Shown one piece after another: positions 52,978 to 64,000 of a stretch of 64,000 bases of DNA (positions are counted from its first letter, which is position 1; each line of letters starts with the position of its first letter). Origin of the DNA: Mansonella perstans (taxonomy: Eukaryota; Nematoda; Chromadorea; Rhabditida; Onchocercidae); assembly GCA_037074765.1 (NCBI GenBank), contig JBAMDO010000110.1, positions 116,189 to 180,188 on the forward strand, read 5' to 3'. Made by a program: the position numbers and the translations under genes. Below the pieces are notes generated by a model. That model was not told the origin of the DNA, ran no database searches, and was given only the letters and a program-made list of their open reading frames with translations.

Positions 52978-53009
52978 CGTAACCAAAACTGTAACCTTTT
53001 TTGGTTACG
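52978..53009. repeat. Hairpin with CGTAACCAAAA arms
   Basis: CGTAACCAAAA at 52,978-52,988 pairs exactly with TTTTGGTTACG at 52,999-53,009 across a 10-nt loop. Arms extend outward with one mismatch. Confidence 0.85.
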
Positions 53010-53800
53010 ATATTTGAATAAGATTGTATCGTGGTCATTTTAAAATACCGTAACACTATTATTCTTTGCAAACTCGATAAAAAACAAAAACTTTTATATT
53101 TCTTACTTAAAAATTAATTTGTCAAAAAAAGTTTTTTTTTTTAAAATGCTTAATTCCTGAATAAGAGCTATTTCATATTTGAACCTTGTTCTTATTATTA
53201 TCGATAATAATAAACATTATCAATCATTATCATTATCATTATCATCAATGTTTATTGTTTATCATTTCATTTTGATGATACAATTTTTGTCTTTCTCTCT
53301 TTCTTTCTCTCCCTCTCTCGCTTTTCTATGTCTTGTAATTAAAAAGGATATTTATTTTATTCTGTTCAAATAACTAATAAAATAAAGAAATCGAACAAAA
53401 TAGATAGAGCATTGATGGATGAATGAATGAATGAATGAAGAATGGGATATTACTCGATTTTTATGGACAATAAAAACTTAACGAAAAATCTCTTCCACTC
53501 TTTAAAAAACCTTTTCTTTTCGCTTTTCTTTCTCTCTCAATTTATCTGTTCGTTCTACAACCAAAAACTATTAATCCTACAACATTTCAACATTTTAAAA
53601 CAGCTGTTTGGTTACCATTAATTTCTATCCCAAAACACTGCCATTCTCATTTGAACACTAAAAAATCATTTCTGTTCATTTCAATGTTATTTATTTTCAC
53701 ATCTCTTATTTCTGGTACTGTTATTGTTTATTTTATTATTGTGTATGTGACAATTATGATATGGAATATATGTGGTCATATATTTGGATAATCTGAAATT

Positions 53801-53925
53801 AAACACTCGATGAACTTTAACCTTACCTTCTCTCGCACTACTAATTACGATGATAGTATGAATTTGTGGTTTACATGCAAAGTTCAAATGTTAGCAAAAT
53901 AAACACTCTATGAACTTTGACCTTA
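53801..53925. repeat. 100-bp direct repeat carrying DR1-like elements
   Basis: AAACACTCGATGAACTTTAA and AAACACTCTATGAACTTTGA begin exactly 100 bp apart. The second copy contains AGGTCAAAGTTCA on the minus strand (53,911-53,923), a textbook DR1 nuclear-receptor element; the first has one change (AGGTTAAAGTTCA). Confidence 0.75.
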
Positions 53926-56900
53926 GCTTATAATGATATAGATGCAAGCGTAAGTTCCAAAAATTGTGATAAAAATAATCGTTAATTTTAATCGATAATT
54001 GTTCTGAATATTTTAAAAAAAACTGATATATCAAATAACTTTAAAAATTTAAAAATAGAACTGATTGATATATATATATATATAATTAATTACTTTTGTT
54101 ATATTTTTCATTCGAAATTTTATTTACTTATTTTTCTGAAATTAACAAAATTTAAACTACTTTTATAGTTACAATATATTTTTGATACATATGACATTTT
54201 TATATATTTACTCCAATTTTTCTCTACCACAAAAAAAAGCTTTGTTAATTTACTAAAAAATTTCACATATTAAAACATAAAAGAAAAGTCCCTCATTCTT
54301 TTATCTTTCCAACTTTTTCTCTCATCTATTTTTAGATGAGAGAAAAATATTAATTAGCAGTAAATGGATGAATATCCAAAACTGTTGAATTAATCCATCT
54401 GGGAATTTATATTTTCGTTCATAATTATTTCGAATTAAATAAAATGAAATAAAATTTAAACCTAAAAAAATTATTGAAAATTAAAATAGTTAAATGAAAT
54501 GTTAAATGCACTGAAAATAAATGAATGATACAAGTGAATGAGAGTAAATGTGAAGAATTTTTTAAATAAGATTTAAAAGAAGTTTTTAATTTAATAAATT
54601 CAAATTTTAATAAATTTTCATATATTTCCAAAATCTTTTTTACCTTCATATACGTTCAATGTTCAACAATTATTGTTATTTTTCAATCATTCGCTAACCT
54701 ATTATCGAAATGAAATATTAATAATAGTAACATATAATCAATTATGATCAAATAATTTAAATAGATAGAGATATAACTAATACATTAATATTATTCAACA
54801 ATTTGTTTATTCCAGAAGAGATCGATGAATGAATAGATAGATCTGATAGGTACAGATAGATATGAGAAGATGAATGAATGAATAGAATGAATGGAAGGAT
54901 GGATGGATGAATGGATGAATAGACGAATGGATGAATGTACTCTTTAATTACTCTTTTAAAATATTGTTAAATTGTATTTGAAAAATTTTCCAACTAACAT
55001 TTTAAGCAAAATATTATTTCACCTTTTTTTTTTTTAAATTTTATGCAACGCATTAAAAAAATTTTATGATAATTAGATTTATTTAAATTTAAATTAGATT
55101 ATAAATGTAATTATTATAATGATAAATATATTCACACGTTTTTTTTTGCAATTAAATTTTTTTTCAAAAAGAATTTTAATTCAAAAAAATCATTTATTAA
55201 GTTTTATTTTCAACAGTAATAGGAAAACTTAATCAATTATATCATATCTTTTAATTAGTCATATTTTCATTTAGTTTGTTTCCATTTAATCGTTTCGTTC
55301 ATTTTTTTTTCTTTTTTCTGTTACTTATTTGTAAAACGTCTAGGAAGAAAGAAAGGTTAAACTTATACAGTAATAATGATAATTAAAAATAATAATATAA
55401 CATTACTTTTATAGTAGTATAATGCGTAGACTACTATAATAATAATAGTATAATGCGATAACGATAATGTATGTGCTTAAGAATTACTGCGAAAAAGTAG
55501 TGATAGCAAAAATAACTATTATTAATGCTATTGGTAGGAATAAATCTTAGAGTAAATAGAGTAAGAGTAAATGTTAAATTAAATTATAAGTAAGATCGTT
55601 TAAAAAATGATTTATCACAGAAAAGAAAATTTTAATGATTAAGAGAAATGAAAAGAAGACTTTGGCTATTTATTCGGAATTAATTAATTTATTCCTTTAT
55701 TCTCTCTACTACTAATTTCTTTTCTTTCCTTTTCATAAAGTATAAATTTAATTACAGATTTACATAAATTATCTATTTTCACTACAACTTACACATTTCA
55801 TCTTGCTTTCCTCAAAAAAAAAAAAAAAAATAATAACTTTATGGTTATAAATTTAATTAATTAAAATGTTTGAAAAATATAACTGTTCATTTTCCTTTAT
55901 CGCATTTTAAATTTTGCTATAATTTGATTATTTTAAATATAATACTAATGAAAAAAATGTCTTAATGCATTGAATAAAAAAATTTACTTAATCTAAATTA
56001 ATTATAAAATTTAACTATGAGAGAAAATCTAGCCAATTAAAATGAAGAAAGTCCTATTTTAGCGTTAATTTTAATTAATTCAAAATATCTTATTGTAATA
56101 CAGGGGAAGAACAATGCCTATATGAGAGGAAGAAGAAAAGATCTTATACTCTCGTATTTACCGACAGTCTTCATCAATTTAACCTTAACATACACTTCAC
56201 CTGTGGTACTACACTTCATTTATTTAGTTTGTATAAATTGGAATTTTGCTGAATGGATCACAAAGTAGTAGTATGTTCTATTTGTTTGTCTATTTATTTG
56301 TTTACCTGTTACATCCATTTACCGTAATCATAATTCGTATGAAGGTATAAATTTTTTGTAATATTTTAAATCTATAATTAATTATTGAAAAAGATTATTG
56401 ATGTATTCTGTTTATCTTTGCATTAAATCAATAAAAACTTTATGTTAATCATATTTGATGTATTCCATTAATCTAAAATGTTAACTTTGTGCTAACTTGA
56501 TTTAATGTTCAGTAATAATAATTTATCATCTTACGAATGATAAAACCTAAAAAAAAATTTTCATTTAAAATTATCAGACAAAAATAAATGACAAAATCAA
56601 TAATCATTAATTTAATCCCAAGTATATTTATTGGCTTATGGCTTCATGTCACATGACCTTTGCCTTGTAAAGGCAATTTAATAGAAAGAAGCTAACATCC
56701 TTGTCATTCAAAGTACTATTAGAAAAAATAGACATTTACTCTCTCCTATTTTATCCTTGCAAGAAAGAGCACAATGATTATCAATAATCATTAATCACAT
56801 GATAGTTATTAGTCGGGATACTGTAAGTCTGACTAGTATTATCGATCCTAGTAATGGACATTATTAGCTCTGATACTAAAAATTTATGATAATGTTGTTT

Positions 56901-57459
56901 TTTGCATATTTCATAAGTAAATTGCGCTACTTATTATATATCTTTGAATATAAGCCCTAAGTATATCATACAGTTCTTATTATATTTTACTTGAAATTTT
57001 ATTACTTATATGTTTCAATTAATTTCAAGTAATTTAAAATAAAAATTTCCTTAATTTATACATATAATAATTATCTCTGAAGTAATTAGTAATCGATCAT
57101 AGCTATAATCCAAAATTATTAGTCATTATAAATATGATACATGAAGTGTAAATGTATTAATTAGTATACAATAATTACCTCATGTACATGCACAGATATA
57201 TATTACTAAAAATGTAAGCTATAAATTTCACTGAAATTTTTTTTTATAAGATTAGTTTCGTTCCTTCTCTTTCTTTTTTCGTCTTCTTGTTTTCGATCTA
57301 AGCAAGCATATTTGCATTGGTAATAGAATTCGAAGAACAGGAATTGATTATTCTACCAAATTTATCCTTCGGGAATGCGAAAAACATTCATTTTCTAAAC
57401 AATTCACATCTCTTTTGCTCTTCTGCCTTACAACTATTATTTGTTTCTACTCTTTTAGA

Positions 57460-58200
57460 AAATGGAATTTAATCAATAATTTGAATATATTAATATTTCT
57501 TAAGTAAATTCTTAAGATGAAACAAAAATCAAAAGTAATATCCTAAAAAATGGTAAAGCCATTTTTTTATACACTTAGTGTAATAACTTTTTATCTGTAT
57601 AGCGTAATACCGTATTTAGATGTGATACCGTGCCTACATTCAATGTCATATTATCGTTGATTTAATTTCCGCTTAGTTTATACTTAAGCTAATGAAAGTA
57701 ATCGTTTTAAGCTAAATAAACCATTTAGCTAAATAACTATTTAACAAACAGTATGAATTTGAAATATAATTAAAATTTCTAAATTTTTCAAATTAGTCAC
57801 CGGTATCATTATGATTTGCTATTCAGTAATGGACAATACCTTTAGCAAATAACATTTAATCAACAGTTTGAATCTCTCAAAATTTTCTTGGATAAATTCT
57901 TGACGAAATAAAATCGAAGAAATGCTAAGATCTAATACTGTAATTACATCCAGTACCGTACCCACATCAAATATCGTACTTACATCCAATACAGTACCAT
58001 TTTGGTTTTGATTTCCAAAAAAATTGATACTTACGCGAATGAAAGCTTAGTAGTTATATAATTATTTAACATAAATGTAACTTTGAAGTATAATTTAAAA
58101 TTTTCGTTTTGTCACTTCAAATTAATCATCTGTAACTGATCTTAATATTGATCTTATGATATTGCTCCTTACTAATATAACGGATAGTTATAACATATTA
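57460..58200. repeat. Diverged tandem duplication of about 360-385 bp
   Basis: Matching blocks in the same order: AATTTAATCAATAATTTGAA versus CATTTAATCAACAGTTTGAA, ATACCGTATT/GTACCGTACC-type blocks, TACTTAAGCTAATGAAAG versus TACTTACGCGAATGAAAG, then ACTATTTAACAAACAGTATG versus ATTATTTAACATAAATGTAA. Confidence 0.65.
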
Positions 58201-59479
58201 TCAAGCTTCTTGCATGTTGTACATATGTCTAGATATCACAATTAGCTCATATATATTTTTATCTTGGTTCACGTGAAATCATTTCACAATCATTCTCAAC
58301 AATGTTTTAATCCTTACGTATGTACGCTGCATACCTTTATGTGTGAGTTACGTATCACGTATGCTGCACACAAAAATTTGCCTGAGAATTATTATTAATC
58401 ACAAAAAAAAAGTAAATATGATTTGTAGAAAATGGAAAGTATTACTGTTAAATTAAAAAATTTTCCACTATCTTTTTTTTTCTTTTCTTCTTTTCTTTCT
58501 TCATTTATTCCCTAATCTTGGCAATCAAAAATTTCCAATGATTTTTTTTTATTCTTATAAAAATAATACTTGCATATATTCAAGAAAAAAAAAAACTAAA
58601 TGTAATCTCTATGATTTAGTTTCGTTACTAATTTTAGCCAGTTCACACTTGTAAATTCTCTAACAAAGTACGAAAAAAAAAATTATTGCTAAATATGAAA
58701 AAATTAAATTGAAGAAAAAAAGTTTTCCTTATGTTATTATAAAATAATAATAGTAATAATAATAATTATAATAATGATATTTTCTATGCTTCAATATTTT
58801 TCCACTTACTAAATTTTATTTTTACATTTTCTTAGCAAATGAAATATTTTTAATAGTTTATATTAATTTCAATTAATTAAATATAAAATTTTGTATTGGA
58901 AAATAAAATTTTTTTTAAATTAAATTTTAACATAAACATTTTATTGTAAAAATTTAATAAATTTATTTTATTCATTTGTAAAACTTCAATTAATAATTTT
59001 CTCTTCACTTCTCTTTACTTTCCTTTTACAATTATACATATTCCATTGTTTAAAAGACAAATTGAATGAAAGTTGGTTTTGTATGTTATTAATCAAAAAG
59101 TTCAAAGATTATCAAATTGGAAGAAATCTTTTTCTCTCTTCTCGTTTTATTTTTTTTGTTTTTTCATTCTATTACTTCATTAAGAATTTAATGAAGGATT
59201 TTTCATAAATGCTTTATCAATAGTTTTAATGGCTTATTTCATCTTTTTTTCCTCTATGAGCTTTTTAATTTCTTAATGCTCAAATAAATTCTTTATGCAA
59301 AAATATTAATGGATGGAAAATTTTTTGCAAGTCTGAAAAAAAGATTTAATAAAAATTCGTTATTGCATGCATTACAAGTAAGTAAGCAAAAAAAAAAAAA
59401 AAATGCATGCGTATATTTGTACACACATTTTATATTTTACTTATAAATATAGATTTAATTATAACTTTAATTATCATTT

Positions 59480-59820
59480 GCTTCTGTGTACATGTGTATG
59501 TATGTGTATGTGAGTGTGTGTGTGTATGGAAGTGTATTTTAGTGTGTATATATATGTTTATGTACATATATTTATATGTTTGTTTATGTATGTTGTATGT
59601 TTATGCTATTAATTTTCATAATATATGATGTATCATATTTTAAACATAAACATACACATATGTAGTGTGTGTGTGTATGTGTGTGTGTATGTGTATGTGT
59701 ATGTGTGTGTATGTGTGTGTGTGTGTGTATATATATATAAATGTGTATATATTTGTGTACACTTGTATGTATACATGTATGCATGTGTATGTGTTTATTT
59801 GTGTACATTTATTTCTATTG
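59480..59820. repeat. TG/TATG microsatellite
   Basis: A long imperfect GTGTGTGTATGTGTATG tract, giving spurious long frames on both strands. Confidence 0.92.
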
Positions 59821-61099
59821 TAGTATACAATCATGTTTTAAATACAAATATACAAAATTTCACTTTGTTACTTCAATAAAATTTCATCTATTTTTGTGTG
59901 TATATTTGATAATGATGATGATGAAAGTGATGAAAATAATGATAAGGAGTAGTGCTTAAAGAGGAAAGACAAATGATGATTTGTTAAAAAAGGACATCAC
60001 ACATACTTACTTAACCATTTGTATAAATAAACTTCAAAAGCAAAAGGATCCATTTATTGAATTTCATAAAATTTCATTTCTTCTTTTTTCTTTTCAATCT
60101 CTTCCACTCTCTTACATCACCAATATTATTCGCTTCAATAAAGAATAATAATCAATAAATTTTAAGTTTATTTAAATTTTTAAATAAATTCTATTTTACA
60201 CTATTTGTGTTTTAAATAAATTTAATTTAAATTAAAATTTTTAATTGCAAGAACTACAAATAAAATAATGCATGAAAATTTTTTTCCACTTTCTTTATTT
60301 TTTTTTTTTAATTTCTAAAAATTTCATTTGCAATTTTTAATTTTTCTATTTCAATTTATTTTTAAAGAAAGATTTTTTTATAGAAAAAAAAATTCATTCA
60401 TTTATTTTTATTTGAATAAATCATCAAAATGTGAGCTTTTTTAATTTAATCTCAAAAATTCAAACAATCTCAAAATGTTTGTTTCTAATTTCGTTGCACA
60501 TTTATCTTTATTACTTTTAATCAATAAAACAAAATTACCTTATGATTACTGAGTGTGTGTGTGTTTTTTTCCATTGTTAACAGGATTAGTTAAAAGCTTT
60601 TGAAAAAGTTTTAAATTAATTTAATACAAAAAAATGTTCACTTAAATTATTCGATATGAAATTTTTAATAAACAAAATTTTACCTGTGAGCATTTACTTA
60701 TTTGGAATAGCCGAATTATTTTAACAGTTGCAAATTTTGGCTCATTCTAGAATGCATCCTGTAAACTAGGAAGGAAGCATCATGTAGAAAGAAATTTGCT
60801 TCTAGCAAACTATCAATTATCAGTTTAATTAATAAAAGTTATCAGCCTCACATTACATTGCTTATTATTGATTTTCATGTTATCTATGTTTATCTCATTG
60901 GTTTAAAATAATTTTGTATCTGTAGAAATTACAGATATAAAATTAATCTTCCTATCTTTAATAATTTCATTAATTTTTAATCTGTGAAAAAAAAATCAAC
61001 CAATTATTTCTTTATTTATTTTACTTCTGTTAACAATAGCAAAATGTAAAACTAGCATTAATTTTCTTTTATTAAAAGAAATATTTTCCACGTATTCTC

Positions 61100-61124
61100 G
61101 GGGGAGGGGTAGGGAGAGAGCGGG
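61100..61124 (+). other. G-quadruplex motif
   Basis: G5-A-G4-TA-G3-AGAGAGC-G3 on the plus strand, with loops of 1, 2 and 7 bases, inside AT-rich sequence. Confidence 0.8.
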
Positions 61125-61628
61125 AGAGAAATGTAAGAAAAAGAAAAGAAATTTTGATCATTCTATACTATTTGCTACAACTATTACTAATACAAAACAA
61201 TATGAAACTACTAAAAAATAACTGAGTATTAATTTTTATCAATTTCATTTTATTTTATTTTTTTTGTAATTAAATTAAACTTCATTTCTTTTATTCTTTT
61301 TTCTTTTTCTAATCCTTTCTTCATTTCTTTTCGTTTTCGTTTTTTTTTTTTCTTTTTTCCTTCCTCTCTTTTAAATGCTATCATAAAAGAGAAAATAAGA
61401 ATAAAATGCACAAATTTCCCATTTCCTTATATTTGAAATCAATAGTAAAATACTGGAAAAAAGAACTGCTGCTGTTATAATCATTAATTAATGATAAATA
61501 CTACTAAAATATACGATGCCATTAGTAATTCTTTTTATTGTTATTACTACTATTACTATTACTATCATTGCTATTATTAAAAACTTATTTCATTTCATCA
61601 TGCAAATCTTTTCATCAACAGCTAAACC

Positions 61629-61662
61629 ACTACAATGACCAATCATTAATGGTCATTGTAGT
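61629..61662. repeat. Perfect hairpin, 13-bp arms
   Basis: ACTACAATGACCA at 61,629-61,641 pairs exactly with TGGTCATTGTAGT at 61,650-61,662 around the 8-nt loop ATCATTAA. Confidence 0.95.
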
Positions 61663-61814
61663 AAAAGTTTGGGAAGAGAAGATGACATCTAATTATTAGC
61701 AAAACTAACTGACACACAGTATCAAATGACATCAATCAAACAACAACATTTTTCATTTCCATAGCAATTCGCTTTTTTCATTTCTTCCTTTATAAAAGCT
61801 AAATCCAATACACT

Positions 61815-62110
61815 ATAATTGTATGATGGTTATACTTTATGATAGTTATGCCGCAGCTACTTTATGATAGGTATAATTTATGTAATTATGTTAGTTATAC
61901 TTTATGATAATTTATAATAATTGTACTTTTTAGTAGTTATAGTTATGGTAGCAATATTTTATGATAGTTATACTTTATCACAGTTATGCTAGTTATCTAA
62001 TGATAGTCATGCTTTGTGATAATTATAATACTTATGAAAGTTATGCTTTACAGTATATGATAATTATTTATAGCTATGATAGCAATACATTATAACAGTT
62101 AAAAAGTTAT
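61815..62110. repeat. Degenerate TAGTTATACTTTATGA minisatellite
   Basis: Units of about 20-25 bp built on AGTTATACTTTATGAT recur at least ten times with decay. Confidence 0.8.
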
Positions 62111-64000
62111 TACTTAACTATCATAATAATAAAATTTGAAAACTGAATTTTCATTTTGTAGTTCAAAATAAGTAAAAATTTTCAAATATTATAATGCATA
62201 ATAATAAGATGGTTGTTTTTTATTTCAATATAAACTGCATATTATTAAATTATTTCAAAAAATAAATAAATAAATAAACTATGAAGAAATTCATAAATCA
62301 TCTTATCGACTGCAATCCAAGTAACTCCAAAAACAATCAATAAGAATAATTTAAACCATTCAATTAATTAATTAATATTTGACAATAAATGAGAGGAAGA
62401 AAAATCACTAAAAAATAAAAATTAAATTTTCCATACTCATATTTCACGCATTGTAAAATAATTTAATAACTAAATTACATAACTTATTTTATCACTTGTC
62501 ATTTACTGTTATGTAATAACTTACTTTATCACTTATTACTTATTATTACAGTTATTAAAAATTTAACAAATATTACTTATTAAATTATTCAATTAATTAA
62601 AGAAATTTGTTATTACACTTTTTTTTTACCTTTTCTTTTAGCAATATGAAAAATCATCCGTCGATTAATCAATTAAAAATTCATTTATTTTAATTTTAAA
62701 AAATTTATCAAAAATTTTCAAAATTTAACTTTTTTTAAAACTTTCACTCAAAGTTTTGATTTTTTTCTGTACTTTTCTAATGAAGAAAAAAGCAGTCTAA
62801 TATATTCAAAGTAATAAAGCAAAGTAGTAAATTGATTATGATAATAAGCCTATTGGCCATATGCATTTATTTATTGAATGGATAGTACGCAAAAGTCCTG
62901 AGCTAATCAACCAGATGTGAAACTTTATTATCATTTTTTTTCCTCCTCCTTTTCTGATTAAACTTTATGAAATGCAGGAAAAATGAAACAGAATTAGAAA
63001 TAATGAGTAAAGAAAGAGATAGAGAGAGAAAGAGGTAAAATTGAGGAATTTTTTTTTTTTAATGTGAGAAAATTATAAAAGGAGGAATTTAAAAAAAAAA
63101 AGGAAAGAAAAATGAGAAAAAGATTTGAAAAACTAAGAGACAGAAGCACAGAGAGATAGAGAGGAATTTTGACAGGAAATAGAAATGAATTTGAAACGAT
63201 AAAAGGAAATAAAATGGAAAATTTTAAAAAGTCAAAATGAAAAAGAGAGAAATTTGAGATAAAAAAAAATTTCAATTCTAATCAAAATAAACAATAAACA
63301 ATCATATTATATCACAAACATTCATTGTATCTCTTCATCATTTTTATTTATAAATTTTACAGTCATTTCAATTTAATCTTTTTATTTTCTTTTTTTTCTT
63401 AATATTTTTAAAAACTGTGGTAATTTTAATTAGATAAATTCAATTCCTTCTTTTTTTTAATTTTTTTTTTTTTTGGTAAATTTATTAATATTATTTTGTC
63501 AACTCTGTTTATTTTTTTTATTTTTGATTTATCTTTTTCTTTTGGAAATTTTGAAATAGAAAAAAACAAATTATTTTTTAAAAAAATTAATAATCTATAC
63601 TTTATAACTTTTTTTCTCTCTATCTTTGATTTTTTTGATCATATTCAACAATTGTATATTACTTTTTCCCCTTACATAGAAAAGACAAAAAGAAAAAAAA
63701 TGTCGGCCAACCTTTGACCTTGTACATCAATTAGTAAATGCTAAATGGCGGAGAAGCAGAACAACACAATAACAATTCATTATTGTTCGAACATATCTTG
63801 TGAAGTACTTTTTACTCCTTACTTATTATTCACACTTACTTTTCTCGTTACTTTTTCCCAAACCAATTTCCCAAGTTCACATCAGCATATGTGTGAATGT
63901 TTTATTCTAAATCCTTCTAAAACATTTTGTTAGGGATAAAAAAAACAACAGAAATATTTTTCTGTCTCTTCATCATCAACACCAACATCATCATCATCAT

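Larger units (their letters stand above)
41325..64000. other. 22.7-kb gene-free region upstream of the LSD1-type exons
   Basis: No exon with recognisable homology was found on either strand. It may be one very long LSD1 intron, an intergenic desert, or both. It contains the minisatellites, microsatellites, hairpins and motifs listed separately. Two small starts that could be real are a 27-codon frame at 43,045 and ATGGCGGAGAAG at 63,745. Confidence 0.6.

Noticed and set aside
57250..57503. Open plus-strand frame of about 80 codons without ATG
   Set aside because: Its composition is low-complexity Phe/Leu/Lys, it has no homology, and it overlaps the duplicated repeat block.
59407..59959. Long frames on both strands
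   Set aside because: They are translations of a TG/TATG microsatellite (alternating Val/Cys/Tyr or Thr/His).
63745..63933. ATGGCGGAGAAG... frame of 62 codons near the right edge
   Set aside because: The first codons and GC content look gene-like, but the rest is hydrophobic low-complexity sequence and no downstream exon is in view. It may be a first exon cut off by the window; not strong enough to call.
1..64000. tRNA genes, Wolbachia-derived inserts and retroelement coding regions
   Set aside because: Scanning by eye found no T-loop/D-loop pairs, no GC-richer bacterial coding blocks, and no reverse transcriptase or transposase motifs. A tRNAscan or BLASTx run could still find decayed remnants.

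Overview
The window is eukaryotic nuclear DNA that looks like a nematode, most likely a spirurid/filarial worm. It is very AT-rich. Genes are split into many short exons with TTTCAG-type acceptors. Two start codons (P4-ATPase, EME1-like gene) lie within a few bases of a strong 3' splice site with no visible upstream exon, as expected for spliced-leader trans-splicing; a third gene shows a similar site about 50 nt upstream. All proteins were assembled by hand from exon to exon, using reading phase and family similarity. No tRNA, rRNA, transposon with intact coding capacity, CRISPR array or bacterial (Wolbachia-type) insert was recognised.

Layout. (1) 191-12,586, minus: P4-type phospholipid flippase, ATP8A-like; 24 exons plus a probable cassette exon, running off the left edge. 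(2) 15,253-19,390, plus: an EME1-like subunit of a structure-specific endonuclease, head-to-head with the flippase. (3) 19,843-23,230, minus: an unrecognised coiled-coil protein, tail-to-tail with the EME1-like gene. (4) 29,640-36,129, plus: voltage-gated calcium channel beta subunit (CACNB/ccb-1), complete by this model. (5) 38,474-41,324, minus: C-terminal half of an LSD1/KDM1-type lysine demethylase, tail-to-tail with the beta subunit. The N-terminal half (SWIRM, FAD-binding motif) was not found. (6) 41,325-64,000: about 22.7 kb with no gene I can support. It is filled with degenerate minisatellites, microsatellites, hairpins, a C-rich island, G-quadruplex motifs and nuclear-receptor-like DR1 elements.

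The genes belong to unrelated pathways (membrane asymmetry, recombination, calcium entry, chromatin) and show no operon arrangement. The most interesting signals are structural. Many introns and flanks carry their own degenerate tandem repeat, and in two genes the repeat unit contains the exon-intron junction itself, creating rows of decoy splice-site-like sequences. Two introns, in the flippase and the calcium channel beta subunit, fit only as GC-AG introns. The flippase has overlapping 5' splice sites whose phases match inclusion or skipping of a cassette exon. Nothing here is convincingly a new enzymatic system. The junction-derived repeats and the repeat-filled gene desert next to the headless LSD1 gene deserve follow-up.
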